Below, piece by piece: positions 18,644 through 27,205 of a stretch of DNA of 40,778 nt. Each line of letters opens with the position of its first letter. Position 1 is the stretch's first letter. Location: assembly GCA_902632555.1 (NCBI GenBank), contig CACPCZ010000010.1:1-40778 (forward strand), in the 5' to 3' direction. Origin of the DNA: an uncultured SAR86 cluster bacterium. GTDB taxonomy: Bacteria > Pseudomonadota > Gammaproteobacteria > Magnimaribacterales > D2472. The position numbers and the translations under genes were made by a program. Below the pieces are notes generated by a model. That model was not told where the DNA came from. It did no database searches and saw only the letters and a list, made by a program, of their open reading frames with translations.

Positions 18644-19890
18644 TGCTAGATACAAAATTACTTAGAGAAAACTTTGATAGTACAAAAGAGGCTTTATTAA
18701 AAAGGGGATTTCATTTAGAAAAAAATGTTTTTCAGTCTTTAGATGGCAATAGAAAATCATTACAAGTTGAGGTTGAGTCTCTTCAATCTGCAAGGAATAA
18801 ACTATCTTCTGAATTCGGCGAAAAGAAAAAATCTGGTGAGAGTACGGATCATCTCAAAAAACAAGTTGATGAAATAAATTTGAGTCTAAAAACTAAAGAG
18901 GAAGAATTAAATAAATTATCATTAGAATTGAATGATTTTCTAATGGGTATTCCAAACATTCCTGATGAAAGCGTCCCGGTTGGTAAAGATGAAAATGAGA
19001 ATGTTGTTATTGAGCAATTTGGCGAAATTTTAACTTCAAATAAACTTGATCATTTAGAAATTTCTGAAGAAATTGATACTGAGATGGCTGCGAAGCTTGC
19101 TGGTTCAAGATTTGCTGTATTAAAGGGTGATATGGCAAAGCTTCAACGCGCTTTGATAAGTTTTATGTTAGACAACGCGATCAAGAATGGTTATCAAGAG
19201 TATTATGTCCCATTTATGGCTAATGAAGATTCTTTAATAGGTACTGGTCAATTACCAAAATTTGAGGAAGATTTGTTCAGGACTTCAGAAAAGCTTTTTT
19301 TAATTCCTACTGCCGAGGTGCCTCTTACAAACATATTTAGAAATGAATTTATAGATCATAAAGACTTACCAATTAAAGTAACTTCTCATACTCCTTGTTT
19401 TAGATCTGAGGCTGGAAGTTATGGTAAAGATACCCGAGGTTTAATAAGACAACATCAATTTGAAAAAATCGAACTAGTTCAAATCACAAACCCAGATGAA
19501 TCTATGGCATGCTTAGATAGTCTGTTATCAAATGCTTGCGAAGTACTTGATTTGCTTGATTTGCCATACCAAATAATAGAACTCTGCTCGGGTGATCTTG
19601 GTTTTAGTTCATGTAAAACATTCGATATTGAAGTATGGATGCCGAGTCAAAATAAATACAGAGAAATTTCATCCTGCTCAAACTTTTCAGATTTTCAAGC
19701 TAGAAGAGCAAATATAAAATTCAAAAATGACGGAAAAAATCAATTTGTACACACAATCAATGGTTCTGGCTTGGCAGTTGGAAGAACTTTGATTGCATTA
19801 ATTGAAAATAACTATGACGGGAAAAATAAAGTAGTAATACCTAAATCATTGGTTCCTTATTTTGGTTCAGAATTTTTGTTAGTTAATTAA
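18643..19890 (+). CDS. serS: Seryl-tRNA synthetase
   Basis: A 415-residue class II aminoacyl-tRNA synthetase. It starts MLDTKLLRENFDS, with the N-terminal tRNA-binding coiled coil at about 30-105, then motif 1 around residues 150-190 region, the TAEVPLTN block, motif 2 FRSEAGSYGKDTRGLIRQHQFEK near 252-274, and motif 3 NGSGLAVGRTLIALIEN near 369-385. Length is close to the 420-430 norm. It overlaps crcB by one base (TAATG) and the following phosphodiesterase by one base, implying translational re-initiation through the run. Confidence 0.96.
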   Translation: MLDTKLLRENFDSTKEALLKRGFHLEKNVFQSLDGNRKSLQVEVESLQSARNKLSSEFGEKKKSGESTDHLKKQVDEINLSLKTKEEELNKLSLELNDFLMGIPNIPDESVPVGKDENENVVIEQFGEILTSNKLDHLEISEEIDTEMAAKLAGSRFAVLKGDMAKLQRALISFMLDNAIKNGYQEYYVPFMANEDSLIGTGQLPKFEEDLFRTSEKLFLIPTAEVPLTNIFRNEFIDHKDLPIKVTSHTPCFRSEAGSYGKDTRGLIRQHQFEKIELVQITNPDESMACLDSLLSNACEVLDLLDLPYQIIELCSGDLGFSSCKTFDIEVWMPSQNKYREISSCSNFSDFQARRANIKFKNDGKNQFVHTINGSGLAVGRTLIALIENNYDGKNKVVIPKSLVPYFGSEFLLVN

Positions 19891-21125
19891 TGAAATTATT
19901 TTTAATATTTATTTATACAATTTCTTTGAACTTATTTTCTCATGGTAAGGTTAATTCAATTGATGAATTTGAAGACATTGATAGGTTAATTACTTTCCCA
20001 GATACAAAAAATTTTGTTGTAATAAGTTCTGATCTGCATACTCATTCAGCTTTTTCTGATGGTCATGTCTGGCCCAACCTCAGGACAGCTGAAGCACTAA
20101 GAGATGGTATCGATCTTTTGGCCATAACTGAACATTTAGAGCTTCAACCGCACAAAAATGATATTCCTCATATAGATAGAAACAGAGCATATGAAATTGC
20201 AAGAGATTCCGCTGAAGGTGAGGAACTAATTGTGATTAATGGCACTGAAATAACTAGAAAATTTCCTCCAGGTCACATTAATGCTGTTTTTGTAAAAGAT
20301 GCAAATAAGCTAATTAATATTGATAGATCGAAACAACCAGAAGTTGACGAGTATATTGAGGGATTGCCAAAAGATCGTATTCAAGAATATATTGATGAGC
20401 CATGGCTGAATGATGGAGTTCTTGCAGCATTATGGCCAATTGAAGAAACTTTAATAGAAGCAAAAAATCAAGAAGCTTTTGTCTTTTGGAATCATCCAGC
20501 GTGGTCATCTGAAGAAGACTCATCTGATAAATTACTTCATGAAATACACATAGATTTATTCAAACAAAACTTAATTCATGGAATAGAAGTTGTTAATGGT
20601 ATATGGTTTTCAGATGAAGCGTTCCAGATTGCTCTTGATTATGATCTAACGATTATGGGAACTTCAGATGTTCATGGTTTAATCGATTGGGATTACTTAC
20701 AAAGACCCAATGGACATAGATCAGTAACCTTAATTCTTTCAGAGGATAAAACCGAAAAATCAATTAAAGATGCCTTGTTTAAAGGAAGAACTGTGGTTTG
20801 GTACAAAAACATTCTTATTGGCAAAAACGAAAATGTGCAAGAAATTATTAATGCAAGTTTATCAATAAAAAACGCTAACTTTAAAGGGAATACTAATGTT
20901 TTACTTGTTGAGATAGAAAATATTTCAGATGCAAATTTTCAATTGAGAGTTAATGATGGACAATTAATTGAAAATAACCCAAATATCTTTTCAGTAGCGC
21001 CACACGGTATTACGAAAATTGAAATTGGAAACAGTAAAAGTACAAAAGTTAATCTTGGTGTCGATGTATTAAATTCATATATTGCACCAAACATGCATCC
21101 AAGTATTGTTTTGTCGAATCTTTAA
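19890..21125 (+). CDS. Exported PHP-domain phosphodiesterase (Sb-PDE family)
   Basis: A 411-residue protein with a signal peptide (about 1-18, LNLFSHG) and a PHP metal-dependent phosphoesterase domain. SSDLHTHSAFSDGHVWP near 46-62 gives the first metal histidines, then GIDLLAITEHLE, FWNHPAW and GTSDVHGLIDWD supply later ligands. It resembles the Sb-PDE family known from phosphodiester-degrading bacteria. Being exported, it could free phosphate from organic esters outside the cytoplasm. The C-terminal 100 residues look like a beta-rich extra domain. Its ATG overlaps serS by one base. The natural substrate is unknown. Confidence 0.8.
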   Translation: MKLFLIFIYTISLNLFSHGKVNSIDEFEDIDRLITFPDTKNFVVISSDLHTHSAFSDGHVWPNLRTAEALRDGIDLLAITEHLELQPHKNDIPHIDRNRAYEIARDSAEGEELIVINGTEITRKFPPGHINAVFVKDANKLINIDRSKQPEVDEYIEGLPKDRIQEYIDEPWLNDGVLAALWPIEETLIEAKNQEAFVFWNHPAWSSEEDSSDKLLHEIHIDLFKQNLIHGIEVVNGIWFSDEAFQIALDYDLTIMGTSDVHGLIDWDYLQRPNGHRSVTLILSEDKTEKSIKDALFKGRTVVWYKNILIGKNENVQEIINASLSIKNANFKGNTNVLLVEIENISDANFQLRVNDGQLIENNPNIFSVAPHGITKIEIGNSKSTKVNLGVDVLNSYIAPNMHPSIVLSNL

Positions 21126-21138
21126 TCTTTTCATGTTT

Positions 21139-21176
21139 ATTTCAAAAAGGTAACTTTTTTAAGAATCTTTTGAAAT
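21139..21176. repeat. Inverted repeat after the phosphodiesterase, before the TonB receptor
   Basis: The arms ATTTCAAAA (21139-21147) and TTTTGAAAT (21168-21176) are perfect 9-bp inverted repeats around a 20-base centre that holds a smaller hairpin, AAAAAG-GTAA-CTTTTT. It starts 14 bp after the phosphodiesterase stop, so a weak terminator is possible, but it could also be an operator for the receptor gene 70 bp further on. Confidence 0.4.
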
Positions 21177-21245
21177 TCTATGTATAAATTTCTAAATCTG
21201 GATTAGAATCTAGGTAGTGAATAATTATTAACTCGAGAGGATACA

Positions 21246-24200
21246 ATGAAAAAAATTCTACTAGCTTTATTGCCTGTAATTTTTCTTACTACTACCTTAT
21301 CTGCAAACGTTGATACAACTGCGCGTATTAAAGGTTCTGTAAATGTTGATGGTGCTTCAATTGAAGCAGTACACATGCCAACAAATACAACAAAAACTGT
21401 AGTGAGTTCAGCTTCAGGTAACTTTAATATTAACTTCCTTCCAATTGGCGGACCATACAAAATAAAAGTCTCGAAAACTGGATATGTTACTCAAACAATT
21501 GATGTTGCAAGTTTGACAGTAGCAGAGCCACTGAAGATTGCTGTAAATCTTGTTGCTGATGATATAGATGAAGTACAAGTAATTGCATCTAAGGTCTCAA
21601 CATCAAAGGTTAACAGTGGATCAGTTCTTTCAAGCGAAAGAATTGCAAGTATTCCAACTATTACAAGGAATATAGCTGATTATCTTAAGTTTGATCCTAG
21701 AGTGAGCGTCAATGGTGCAAATGCTAGAAGTACTGAGATATCTGTCCTAGGAAAAAATTCAAGATTAAATGATTTCACAATTGATGGAATAAGTTTTAAT
21801 GATGCCTTTGGTCTAAATGATAGCGGTTTCGCAACAATGAAAAACCCTATAAGTATAGATTTTGTCGATGAAATTACAGTAGACATTACACCCTATGATG
21901 TATCAAAAGGTAATGCTACTGGTGGAACAATTACCGCGGTTACCAAAAGCGGAACTAATGAATTTCATGGATCTGTATATACAACATCAAGAGACAAAAG
22001 CAATGTTGGTGATCTTCCAAATGGTGAGGAATATGCCAATTTCGATGAACAAGCTTTAGCTTTAACCTTATCAGGCCCAATTATTAAAGATAAGCTATTC
22101 TTTTTTATTGGTTATGAAGAAAGTGAGGATACTAGGCCTAGTCTTTGGGGAACTGCCGATTCGAATGCAACGAACAAATGGGAAACTACAAGTGCTACGA
22201 TGAATGCTGTTGCAAAACATATGCTTGATACATATGGCTATACTGCTGGATCCTATAACAGTATTACTTTCCCAACTACCCAAGAGCAGTTATTGGTTAA
22301 ATTGAACGGTTCTATTAATCAAGATCATTCTGCTGAATTAATTTATCAGGTTACAGAAGATTCATTTTACTCAAATTATGATAGTTCAGCTGATCCAGTA
22401 TTCTCGAATAATTATTACGAAATACCTCCTGAAACAGAAAGGGTTACCATAAATATATATTCAGATTGGACAGATCGTTTCTCTACAAGAATTCGTTTTA
22501 GCGATCGTTTTTTTGAACAAGACGCAAACTCAGGTGATGGAGGTTACGGTGGGTTATTTCCAGAGTTCCATATTTACGAGGGAGATGAAATTATCTATGT
22601 CGGAAGTGATAGATATAGAGGACATAACCTTATTGAAGTTGATCAACAATTAATGTCAATAAAAGGTAATTTAGATCTCGATAATCACTATATTACATTT
22701 GGATACGAAACTGATTCATCATCTATCTATAACTCTTTTATAAATAGATATACAGGTGAAATTAATTTTGCTTCATTAGATGATTTTTACGCAGGTAATC
22801 ATAATTTGGTTTATACATTTGCTGTATCCACTGATGCCGGAGGACCTTTTTCTCTTGTAAGAGATGATCCTGCTTTACCTGCTGCTAGATTCGATATTGA
22901 TGAAACTATCATGTACATTCAAGATGAATGGCAGGTAAATGATAATCTTAGTATTGCATTTGGTGTGAGACATTATGAGTTTGACATCCCACAACAAGCT
23001 TTACTTAATGAAAGTTATTTAAATAAATTTGGATTTAGAAATAATGCACAAGTTAGTTATAAGATAACTCAACCAAGATTTTCATTCGATATGGATGTAA
23101 GCGAGTCATTATTTGGTAGTAGCGAAAAAATAGTAGCTGCTTCTTTAACTGGTGGCTATGGCTTATTCCATGGAAGATTGCCAAAAGTTTTCTTCAGTAA
23201 TGGTTTTGGTAGAAGTAGTGTTGATACTTTCTATAGCCAATTCTTATATTGTGCAGGACCAATTCCTAATTTAAATTCTGGGGATACAACTGGAGTAACA
23301 GATCCAAGATTCTTCTGGTATAGAAGTAGTGCTTCAACATGTCCTTTAAGGGATGCAGGTAGAGCTTATTGGGGATTCACTCATGGCACAGATCCAAACT
23401 TTGAAGGTCCTTCAACATGGAGAGGTAATGTGAAATTAGATATGTTAACTGCTAACGGTTATGATATATCTGTAGAACTTAACCGTGATATAGTCAGAAA
23501 AGATGTAGATTTTAAAGACTATAACTATACTGTTGAGGGAATTCTTGCTGATGGAAGACCAGTAACAGATAGTAATGAAAACACTTATATTACTAATACA
23601 AGTCATGGTGGCGGATATTCATTAACTACTGCAGTTCAAAAAAGTTTTGATAATGGCCTTGAATTTTATTTAGGTTATACAAACATGGAACAAAGAGATG
23701 TAGCAGCTATGACTTCAGCACAACATAGCTCATCATATGGTTACCAACCTAGAGGTTATGGAGAGATAGTTCCTGCAGCAAGATCATCATTCATGAATGA
23801 GCATAAAATGGTTCTTGCTTTATCTTATACAACTCAAATAATTGGTGACAATGACACTACTTTCTCATTATTGGCAATTAGAAAATCAGGTGAGCCACAT
23901 AGTATTACATTTAATGGCAGATCATTTAATGGTTCAGGTAGAAGCGGATATGACTTAGCTTATATCCCAACTGGAGTTGGAGATCCTAATGTTGTATTTG
24001 CATCAGACGCAGTAGCAAATGATGTTATGGATTTTGTTAATTCAAAAGGATGTATATCAAAATATGCAGGTCAAATAATTCCAAGAAACACATGTGATAA
24101 TCCATGGCAAGGAAGAATTGATCTAAGAATTACACAGGAATTAGCCCTAAACGATAAGGGACATAAGCTTGTAGGATATCTTGATATTCAAAACCTATAT

Positions 24201-24395
24201 AACCTGTTATCTAATTCAAAAGGTTGGGCTCAGGAAGTAAACTACAACGTTAGTAGAGCAATTGACATTAGTGGAGCTGATGACAATGGAAGATATCTTA
24301 TCGACGGTGTTGATACTGATGATAGTTATTTCTTCTCTACAAGTAATGGACAATCTATGTGGCAAATCAATTTTGGTTTAGCATATAGGTTCTAA
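21246..24395 (+). CDS. Large TonB-dependent receptor with N-terminal carboxypeptidase-regulatory-like domain (Oar-like)
   Basis: A 1049-residue outer-membrane receptor. It has a signal peptide (about 1-20), a carboxypeptidase-regulatory-like beta-sandwich at about 22-105 (ARIKGSVNVDGASIEAVHM), a plug domain at about 110-230 (DEVQVIASKVS, FDPRVSVNG, TIDGISFNDAFG, ATGGTITAVTKSGTNEFHG), then a barrel ending QINFGLAYRF with a terminal phenylalanine. This architecture is that of Oar-type receptors for large substrates such as peptides or polysaccharides. A surface loop carries paired cysteines near 676 and 698. It has a GAGAGGA Shine-Dalgarno and its own terminator. The substrate is unknown. Confidence 0.9.
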   Translation: MKKILLALLPVIFLTTTLSANVDTTARIKGSVNVDGASIEAVHMPTNTTKTVVSSASGNFNINFLPIGGPYKIKVSKTGYVTQTIDVASLTVAEPLKIAVNLVADDIDEVQVIASKVSTSKVNSGSVLSSERIASIPTITRNIADYLKFDPRVSVNGANARSTEISVLGKNSRLNDFTIDGISFNDAFGLNDSGFATMKNPISIDFVDEITVDITPYDVSKGNATGGTITAVTKSGTNEFHGSVYTTSRDKSNVGDLPNGEEYANFDEQALALTLSGPIIKDKLFFFIGYEESEDTRPSLWGTADSNATNKWETTSATMNAVAKHMLDTYGYTAGSYNSITFPTTQEQLLVKLNGSINQDHSAELIYQVTEDSFYSNYDSSADPVFSNNYYEIPPETERVTINIYSDWTDRFSTRIRFSDRFFEQDANSGDGGYGGLFPEFHIYEGDEIIYVGSDRYRGHNLIEVDQQLMSIKGNLDLDNHYITFGYETDSSSIYNSFINRYTGEINFASLDDFYAGNHNLVYTFAVSTDAGGPFSLVRDDPALPAARFDIDETIMYIQDEWQVNDNLSIAFGVRHYEFDIPQQALLNESYLNKFGFRNNAQVSYKITQPRFSFDMDVSESLFGSSEKIVAASLTGGYGLFHGRLPKVFFSNGFGRSSVDTFYSQFLYCAGPIPNLNSGDTTGVTDPRFFWYRSSASTCPLRDAGRAYWGFTHGTDPNFEGPSTWRGNVKLDMLTANGYDISVELNRDIVRKDVDFKDYNYTVEGILADGRPVTDSNENTYITNTSHGGGYSLTTAVQKSFDNGLEFYLGYTNMEQRDVAAMTSAQHSSSYGYQPRGYGEIVPAARSSFMNEHKMVLALSYTTQIIGDNDTTFSLLAIRKSGEPHSITFNGRSFNGSGRSGYDLAYIPTGVGDPNVVFASDAVANDVMDFVNSKGCISKYAGQIIPRNTCDNPWQGRIDLRITQELALNDKGHKLVGYLDIQNLYNLLSNSKGWAQEVNYNVSRAIDISGADDNGRYLIDGVDTDDSYFFSTSNGQSMWQINFGLAYRF

Positions 24396-24412
24396 TTATT
24401 ATTAATTAACAT

Positions 24413-24440
24413 AAAGGGCAGTCATACTGCCCTTTTTTTT
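24413..24440 (+). terminator. Strong intrinsic terminator after the Oar-like receptor
   Basis: GGGCAG TCATA CTGCCC makes a perfect 6-bp GC-rich stem with a 5-base loop (24416-24432), followed at once by eight T and preceded by three A. It lies about 20 bp after the receptor stop and is the clearest terminator in the window. Confidence 0.92.
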
Positions 24441-24455
24441 GGTAAAATTTCGCTA

Positions 24456-25358
24456 ATGACAGATAAAGTACCAGAACTATCATTTACTGATATAGAGAAA
24501 GGTGACTCTTTCTCAATCAGAATTTTAAGAGATGCACTCTCTCATCATGGTTTTTTTTCGATAACTGATCACGGACTTTCACAAGATCTAATTGATGAAT
24601 GTTATAGATGTTCAAAAAATTTTTTCGATTTAGATTTTCAAACAAAGAATACGTACAGTTCTGTTGGATCAAAAGGCGCGAGAGGTTATACACCTAAGGG
24701 TATTGAAACCGCAGTAGGTGAAAAAATTGCTGATCAAAAAGAATTTTGGCATCATGGCCCAATTATAGATGATACCTTTGATAAAAATATTCCAGAGAAC
24801 TTATTTATAAAAGAAGTCCCTGAATTTAACGAAAAATTTGATGAACTTTATAATGAATTGCATGAAATAGGCTCAAGAGTCTTATCAGTAATCTCTCTTT
24901 CATTAGGTCTGGGTAAAGACTTTTTTACACCATGGATTGAAAAAGGAAATTCTTTACTTCGCTCTATTCATTATCCGCCAGTTGAAGGTAACACTAATCC
25001 ACATAGAGCTAGAGCACATACAGATATAAATTTAATTACCCTGTTAATTGGCGCTGAAGAGGGCGGACTTGAGGTGTTAAGTAAAGATGGTTCTTGGATC
25101 AAGGTTGAGCCTAGCTCAAATGCAATTGTTTGCAATATAGGAGACATGATGCAGCTAGTTACTGATAAAAATCTTGTTAGTACCACGCATAGGGTAATTC
25201 AAGATATAGAAATTAAATCAAAGCCCAGATACAGCATTCCATTTTTTTTGCATCCAGCTCCATCAATAATGCTTAAGTCCGTATTTAGAGATGATGATGA
25301 AGGAGTTCTTGCTGAAGATTTTCTTGATGAAAGACTTAAAGCAATTAAACTACACTAA
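24456..25358 (+). CDS. Fe(II)/2-oxoglutarate dioxygenase, isopenicillin N synthase family
   Basis: A 300-residue cytoplasmic oxygenase. The iron ligands His188 and Asp190 are in AHTDINLITLL and His245 in STTHRVI; Arg258 and Ser260 in RYSIPFF would hold the 2-oxoglutarate carboxylate. The N-terminal non-haem dioxygenase segment (about 5-115, HGFFSITDHGL) is complete. Bacterial members act on varied small molecules; I cannot assign a substrate. The ATG is 16 bp after the receptor terminator and 3 bp separates it from the nucleoside transporter, so the two form an operon. A TAAAAT box lies 7 bp before the ATG, hinting at a near-leaderless transcript. Confidence 0.87.
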   Translation: MTDKVPELSFTDIEKGDSFSIRILRDALSHHGFFSITDHGLSQDLIDECYRCSKNFFDLDFQTKNTYSSVGSKGARGYTPKGIETAVGEKIADQKEFWHHGPIIDDTFDKNIPENLFIKEVPEFNEKFDELYNELHEIGSRVLSVISLSLGLGKDFFTPWIEKGNSLLRSIHYPPVEGNTNPHRARAHTDINLITLLIGAEEGGLEVLSKDGSWIKVEPSSNAIVCNIGDMMQLVTDKNLVSTTHRVIQDIEIKSKPRYSIPFFLHPAPSIMLKSVFRDDDEGVLAEDFLDERLKAIKLH

Positions 25359-25361
25359 ATT

Positions 25362-26618
25362 ATGAATGTTATTTATGTATTACAGATCATAATTGGTTTT
25401 ATTGGCCTAATTCTTATTGCAATACCTTTTTCCTCTAACAAAAAAATTATCAACTATAGACATATACTTTATGCGATATTATTCCAACTATTTCTGGCAT
25501 TCATTCTTATAAAAATTCCATTTATAACAAATCTTTTCTCTTATTTGGCTGATGGTGTTGCCGCGTTGCAACTTGCTACTGGGAAAGGAACTGAGTTTGT
25601 ATTTGGATATCTTGGTGGTGGTGAGTTGCCATTTGAGTTAGCACAAAAGGGTTCAGCTTTAATTTTTGCATTTTCAATCCTACCATTTATTATTGTTATG
25701 TCTTCAATAACAGCTGCTTTATGGTATTGGGGCATTCTTCCATTCATAGTCAATATTTTTTCAAAAATATGTCAAAAACTTTTTAATATTGGAGGACCTA
25801 TTGGACTTGGCGCTGCAGCCAATGTGATTGTAGGTCAGGTTGAGGCACCCCTGTTAATTCGTCCTTATCTCACAAAACTTTCAAATAAAGAGCTTCTCAT
25901 ATTGATGACGGCTGGAATGTCAACAGTTGCAGGTTCAATTATGGTCGCTCTCGTAAGTATGTTACAACCACAATTTAGTGATCTAAACTTAATACAACAT
26001 TTTTTAACTGCTTCAATTTTGTCAGTTCCTGCAGCGATTTTATTTGCAAATATTTTGATGCCTTCAAATGAAATAACAGATTTTGAAGGCGAAGAGACTC
26101 CCAAAATTTATGAAAATACAATGGATGCTATAACCAAAGGTACAAGAGATGGAACTGATATAGCTATTGGTGTTGGATCTATATTAATTGTATTCATTGC
26201 ATTGGTTTATTTAATTGACTCAGTTTTAGGAATTTTTTCAATATCAAATCAGACTCTTTCTCTGCAAATGATTTTAGGATACGTGTTTGCTCCAATTGCA
26301 TGGCTTATGGGAATTCCATGGGATGAAGCAATAGTATCAGGTAAATTATTAGGAATTAAGACAGCACTCAATGAATTTGTTGCTTATGCAGAACTTGCTA
26401 ACCTTCAGTCCGGCTTGCTATCTGAAAAATCAAAACTTATAACTCTTTATGGATTATGTGGTTTTGCTAATTTCTCATCTGTTGGAATATTGGTCTCTGG
26501 CATAAGCGCAATGTCACCTGAAAGAAAACCAGATCTAATAAAAGTTTCTTTAAAAGCTCTGATTGGAGCAACTCTTGCATCTTGCATGACCGGAACAGTA
26601 ATAGCTTGTTTCGTTTAA
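25362..26618 (+). CDS. nupC: Concentrative nucleoside transporter (CNT/NupC family)
   Basis: A 418-residue inner-membrane protein that imports nucleosides with protons or sodium. The CNT core is visible: FVFGYLGGGELPFEL, GIGIL-type helices, NVIVGQVEAPLLIRPYL near 147-163 with the conserved Q-x-E-A-P, TAGMSTVAGSIMVA near 181-194, and LNEFVAYAELA near 330-340. It is 3 bp after the dioxygenase gene. Together they may take up and modify nucleosides or bases, though this link is inferred from adjacency alone. Its stop overlaps the convergent tspO stop in TTAA. Confidence 0.92.
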   Translation: MNVIYVLQIIIGFIGLILIAIPFSSNKKIINYRHILYAILFQLFLAFILIKIPFITNLFSYLADGVAALQLATGKGTEFVFGYLGGGELPFELAQKGSALIFAFSILPFIIVMSSITAALWYWGILPFIVNIFSKICQKLFNIGGPIGLGAAANVIVGQVEAPLLIRPYLTKLSNKELLILMTAGMSTVAGSIMVALVSMLQPQFSDLNLIQHFLTASILSVPAAILFANILMPSNEITDFEGEETPKIYENTMDAITKGTRDGTDIAIGVGSILIVFIALVYLIDSVLGIFSISNQTLSLQMILGYVFAPIAWLMGIPWDEAIVSGKLLGIKTALNEFVAYAELANLQSGLLSEKSKLITLYGLCGFANFSSVGILVSGISAMSPERKPDLIKVSLKALIGATLASCMTGTVIACFV

Positions 26619-27061
26619 TTATTCAAAACAATAAAAAGATTTAAATATGAGGCAAAAAATAACCATAGAATATATGGTGTATGAATGAATGCAGCAAGTT
26701 TATCTATTTTGAAAGTAATAAAAAATATTTTTATATTAATAAAAATTAATAGCCAAATATCAAGTAGCGATATCACAGGCAAATGAAAATTGAAAAATAA
26801 CCAAGACCATATCGCATTCAAAAATAACTGAACAAAAAAAAGGTTTTTTATAACATCATATGTTCTCCAGAAAGTAATTCCCATTAAGAGATATAAAATT
26901 GGCCAAACAATTCCAAATACATAGCCAGGAGGATTGAAATCAGATTTTATTAGACTTTGATACCATTCATCAGCACCTGTATTAGATGATGCGAGACTAC
27001 CGATAATAAGAGTAGCAAAAACTATTAAACAAGCATTTATTTTTGGATTTATTTTGAGCAT
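26615..27061 (-). CDS. tspO: TspO/MBR family membrane protein
   Basis: A 148-residue five-helix membrane protein of the translocator (peripheral benzodiazepine receptor) family, which binds porphyrins and in bacteria affects tetrapyrrole and stress regulation. Family marks are EWYQSLIKSDFNPPGYVFGIVWPILYLLMG near 32-61 (W-Y-x-x-L-x-K-P-x-x-x-P-P), then NAIWSWLFFNFH near 82-93. It is the last gene of fabH-like / 47-residue protein / tspO; its ATG overlaps the stop of the small gene by one base. It lacks the tryptophan-rich extra domains of some homologues. Confidence 0.92.
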   Translation of the reverse strand: MLKINPKINACLIVFATLIIGSLASSNTGADEWYQSLIKSDFNPPGYVFGIVWPILYLLMGITFWRTYDVIKNLFFVQLFLNAIWSWLFFNFHLPVISLLDIWLLIFINIKIFFITFKIDKLAAFIHTPYILWLFFASYLNLFIVLNN

Positions 27062-27204
27062 TATCTTCTTCTGAAGAATCTGCTTATCGTCTCAGAAATA
27101 TCTCCAAAAAGATTTGAACCTTTCGGTCTTGCTTCAATGTATATATAGAAACCCACAAATACCAGTGAAATTATAAAAACCCAAACTGCATCGTATTCAC
27201 CCAT
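27061..27204 (-). CDS. Small single-pass membrane protein (47 aa)
   Basis: The reverse strand from ATG at 27204 encodes 47 residues: a short polar start (MGEYDAVW), one helix (about 8-25, VFIISLVFVGFYIYIEA) and a basic tail ending RFFRRR, so the C-terminus is predicted cytoplasmic. It starts one base after the fabH-like stop and its TAA overlaps the tspO ATG, which strongly supports translation. No family is recognised. Confidence 0.65.
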   Translation of the reverse strand: MGEYDAVWVFIISLVFVGFYIYIEARPKGSNLFGDISETISRFFRRR

Positions 27205-27205
27205 T

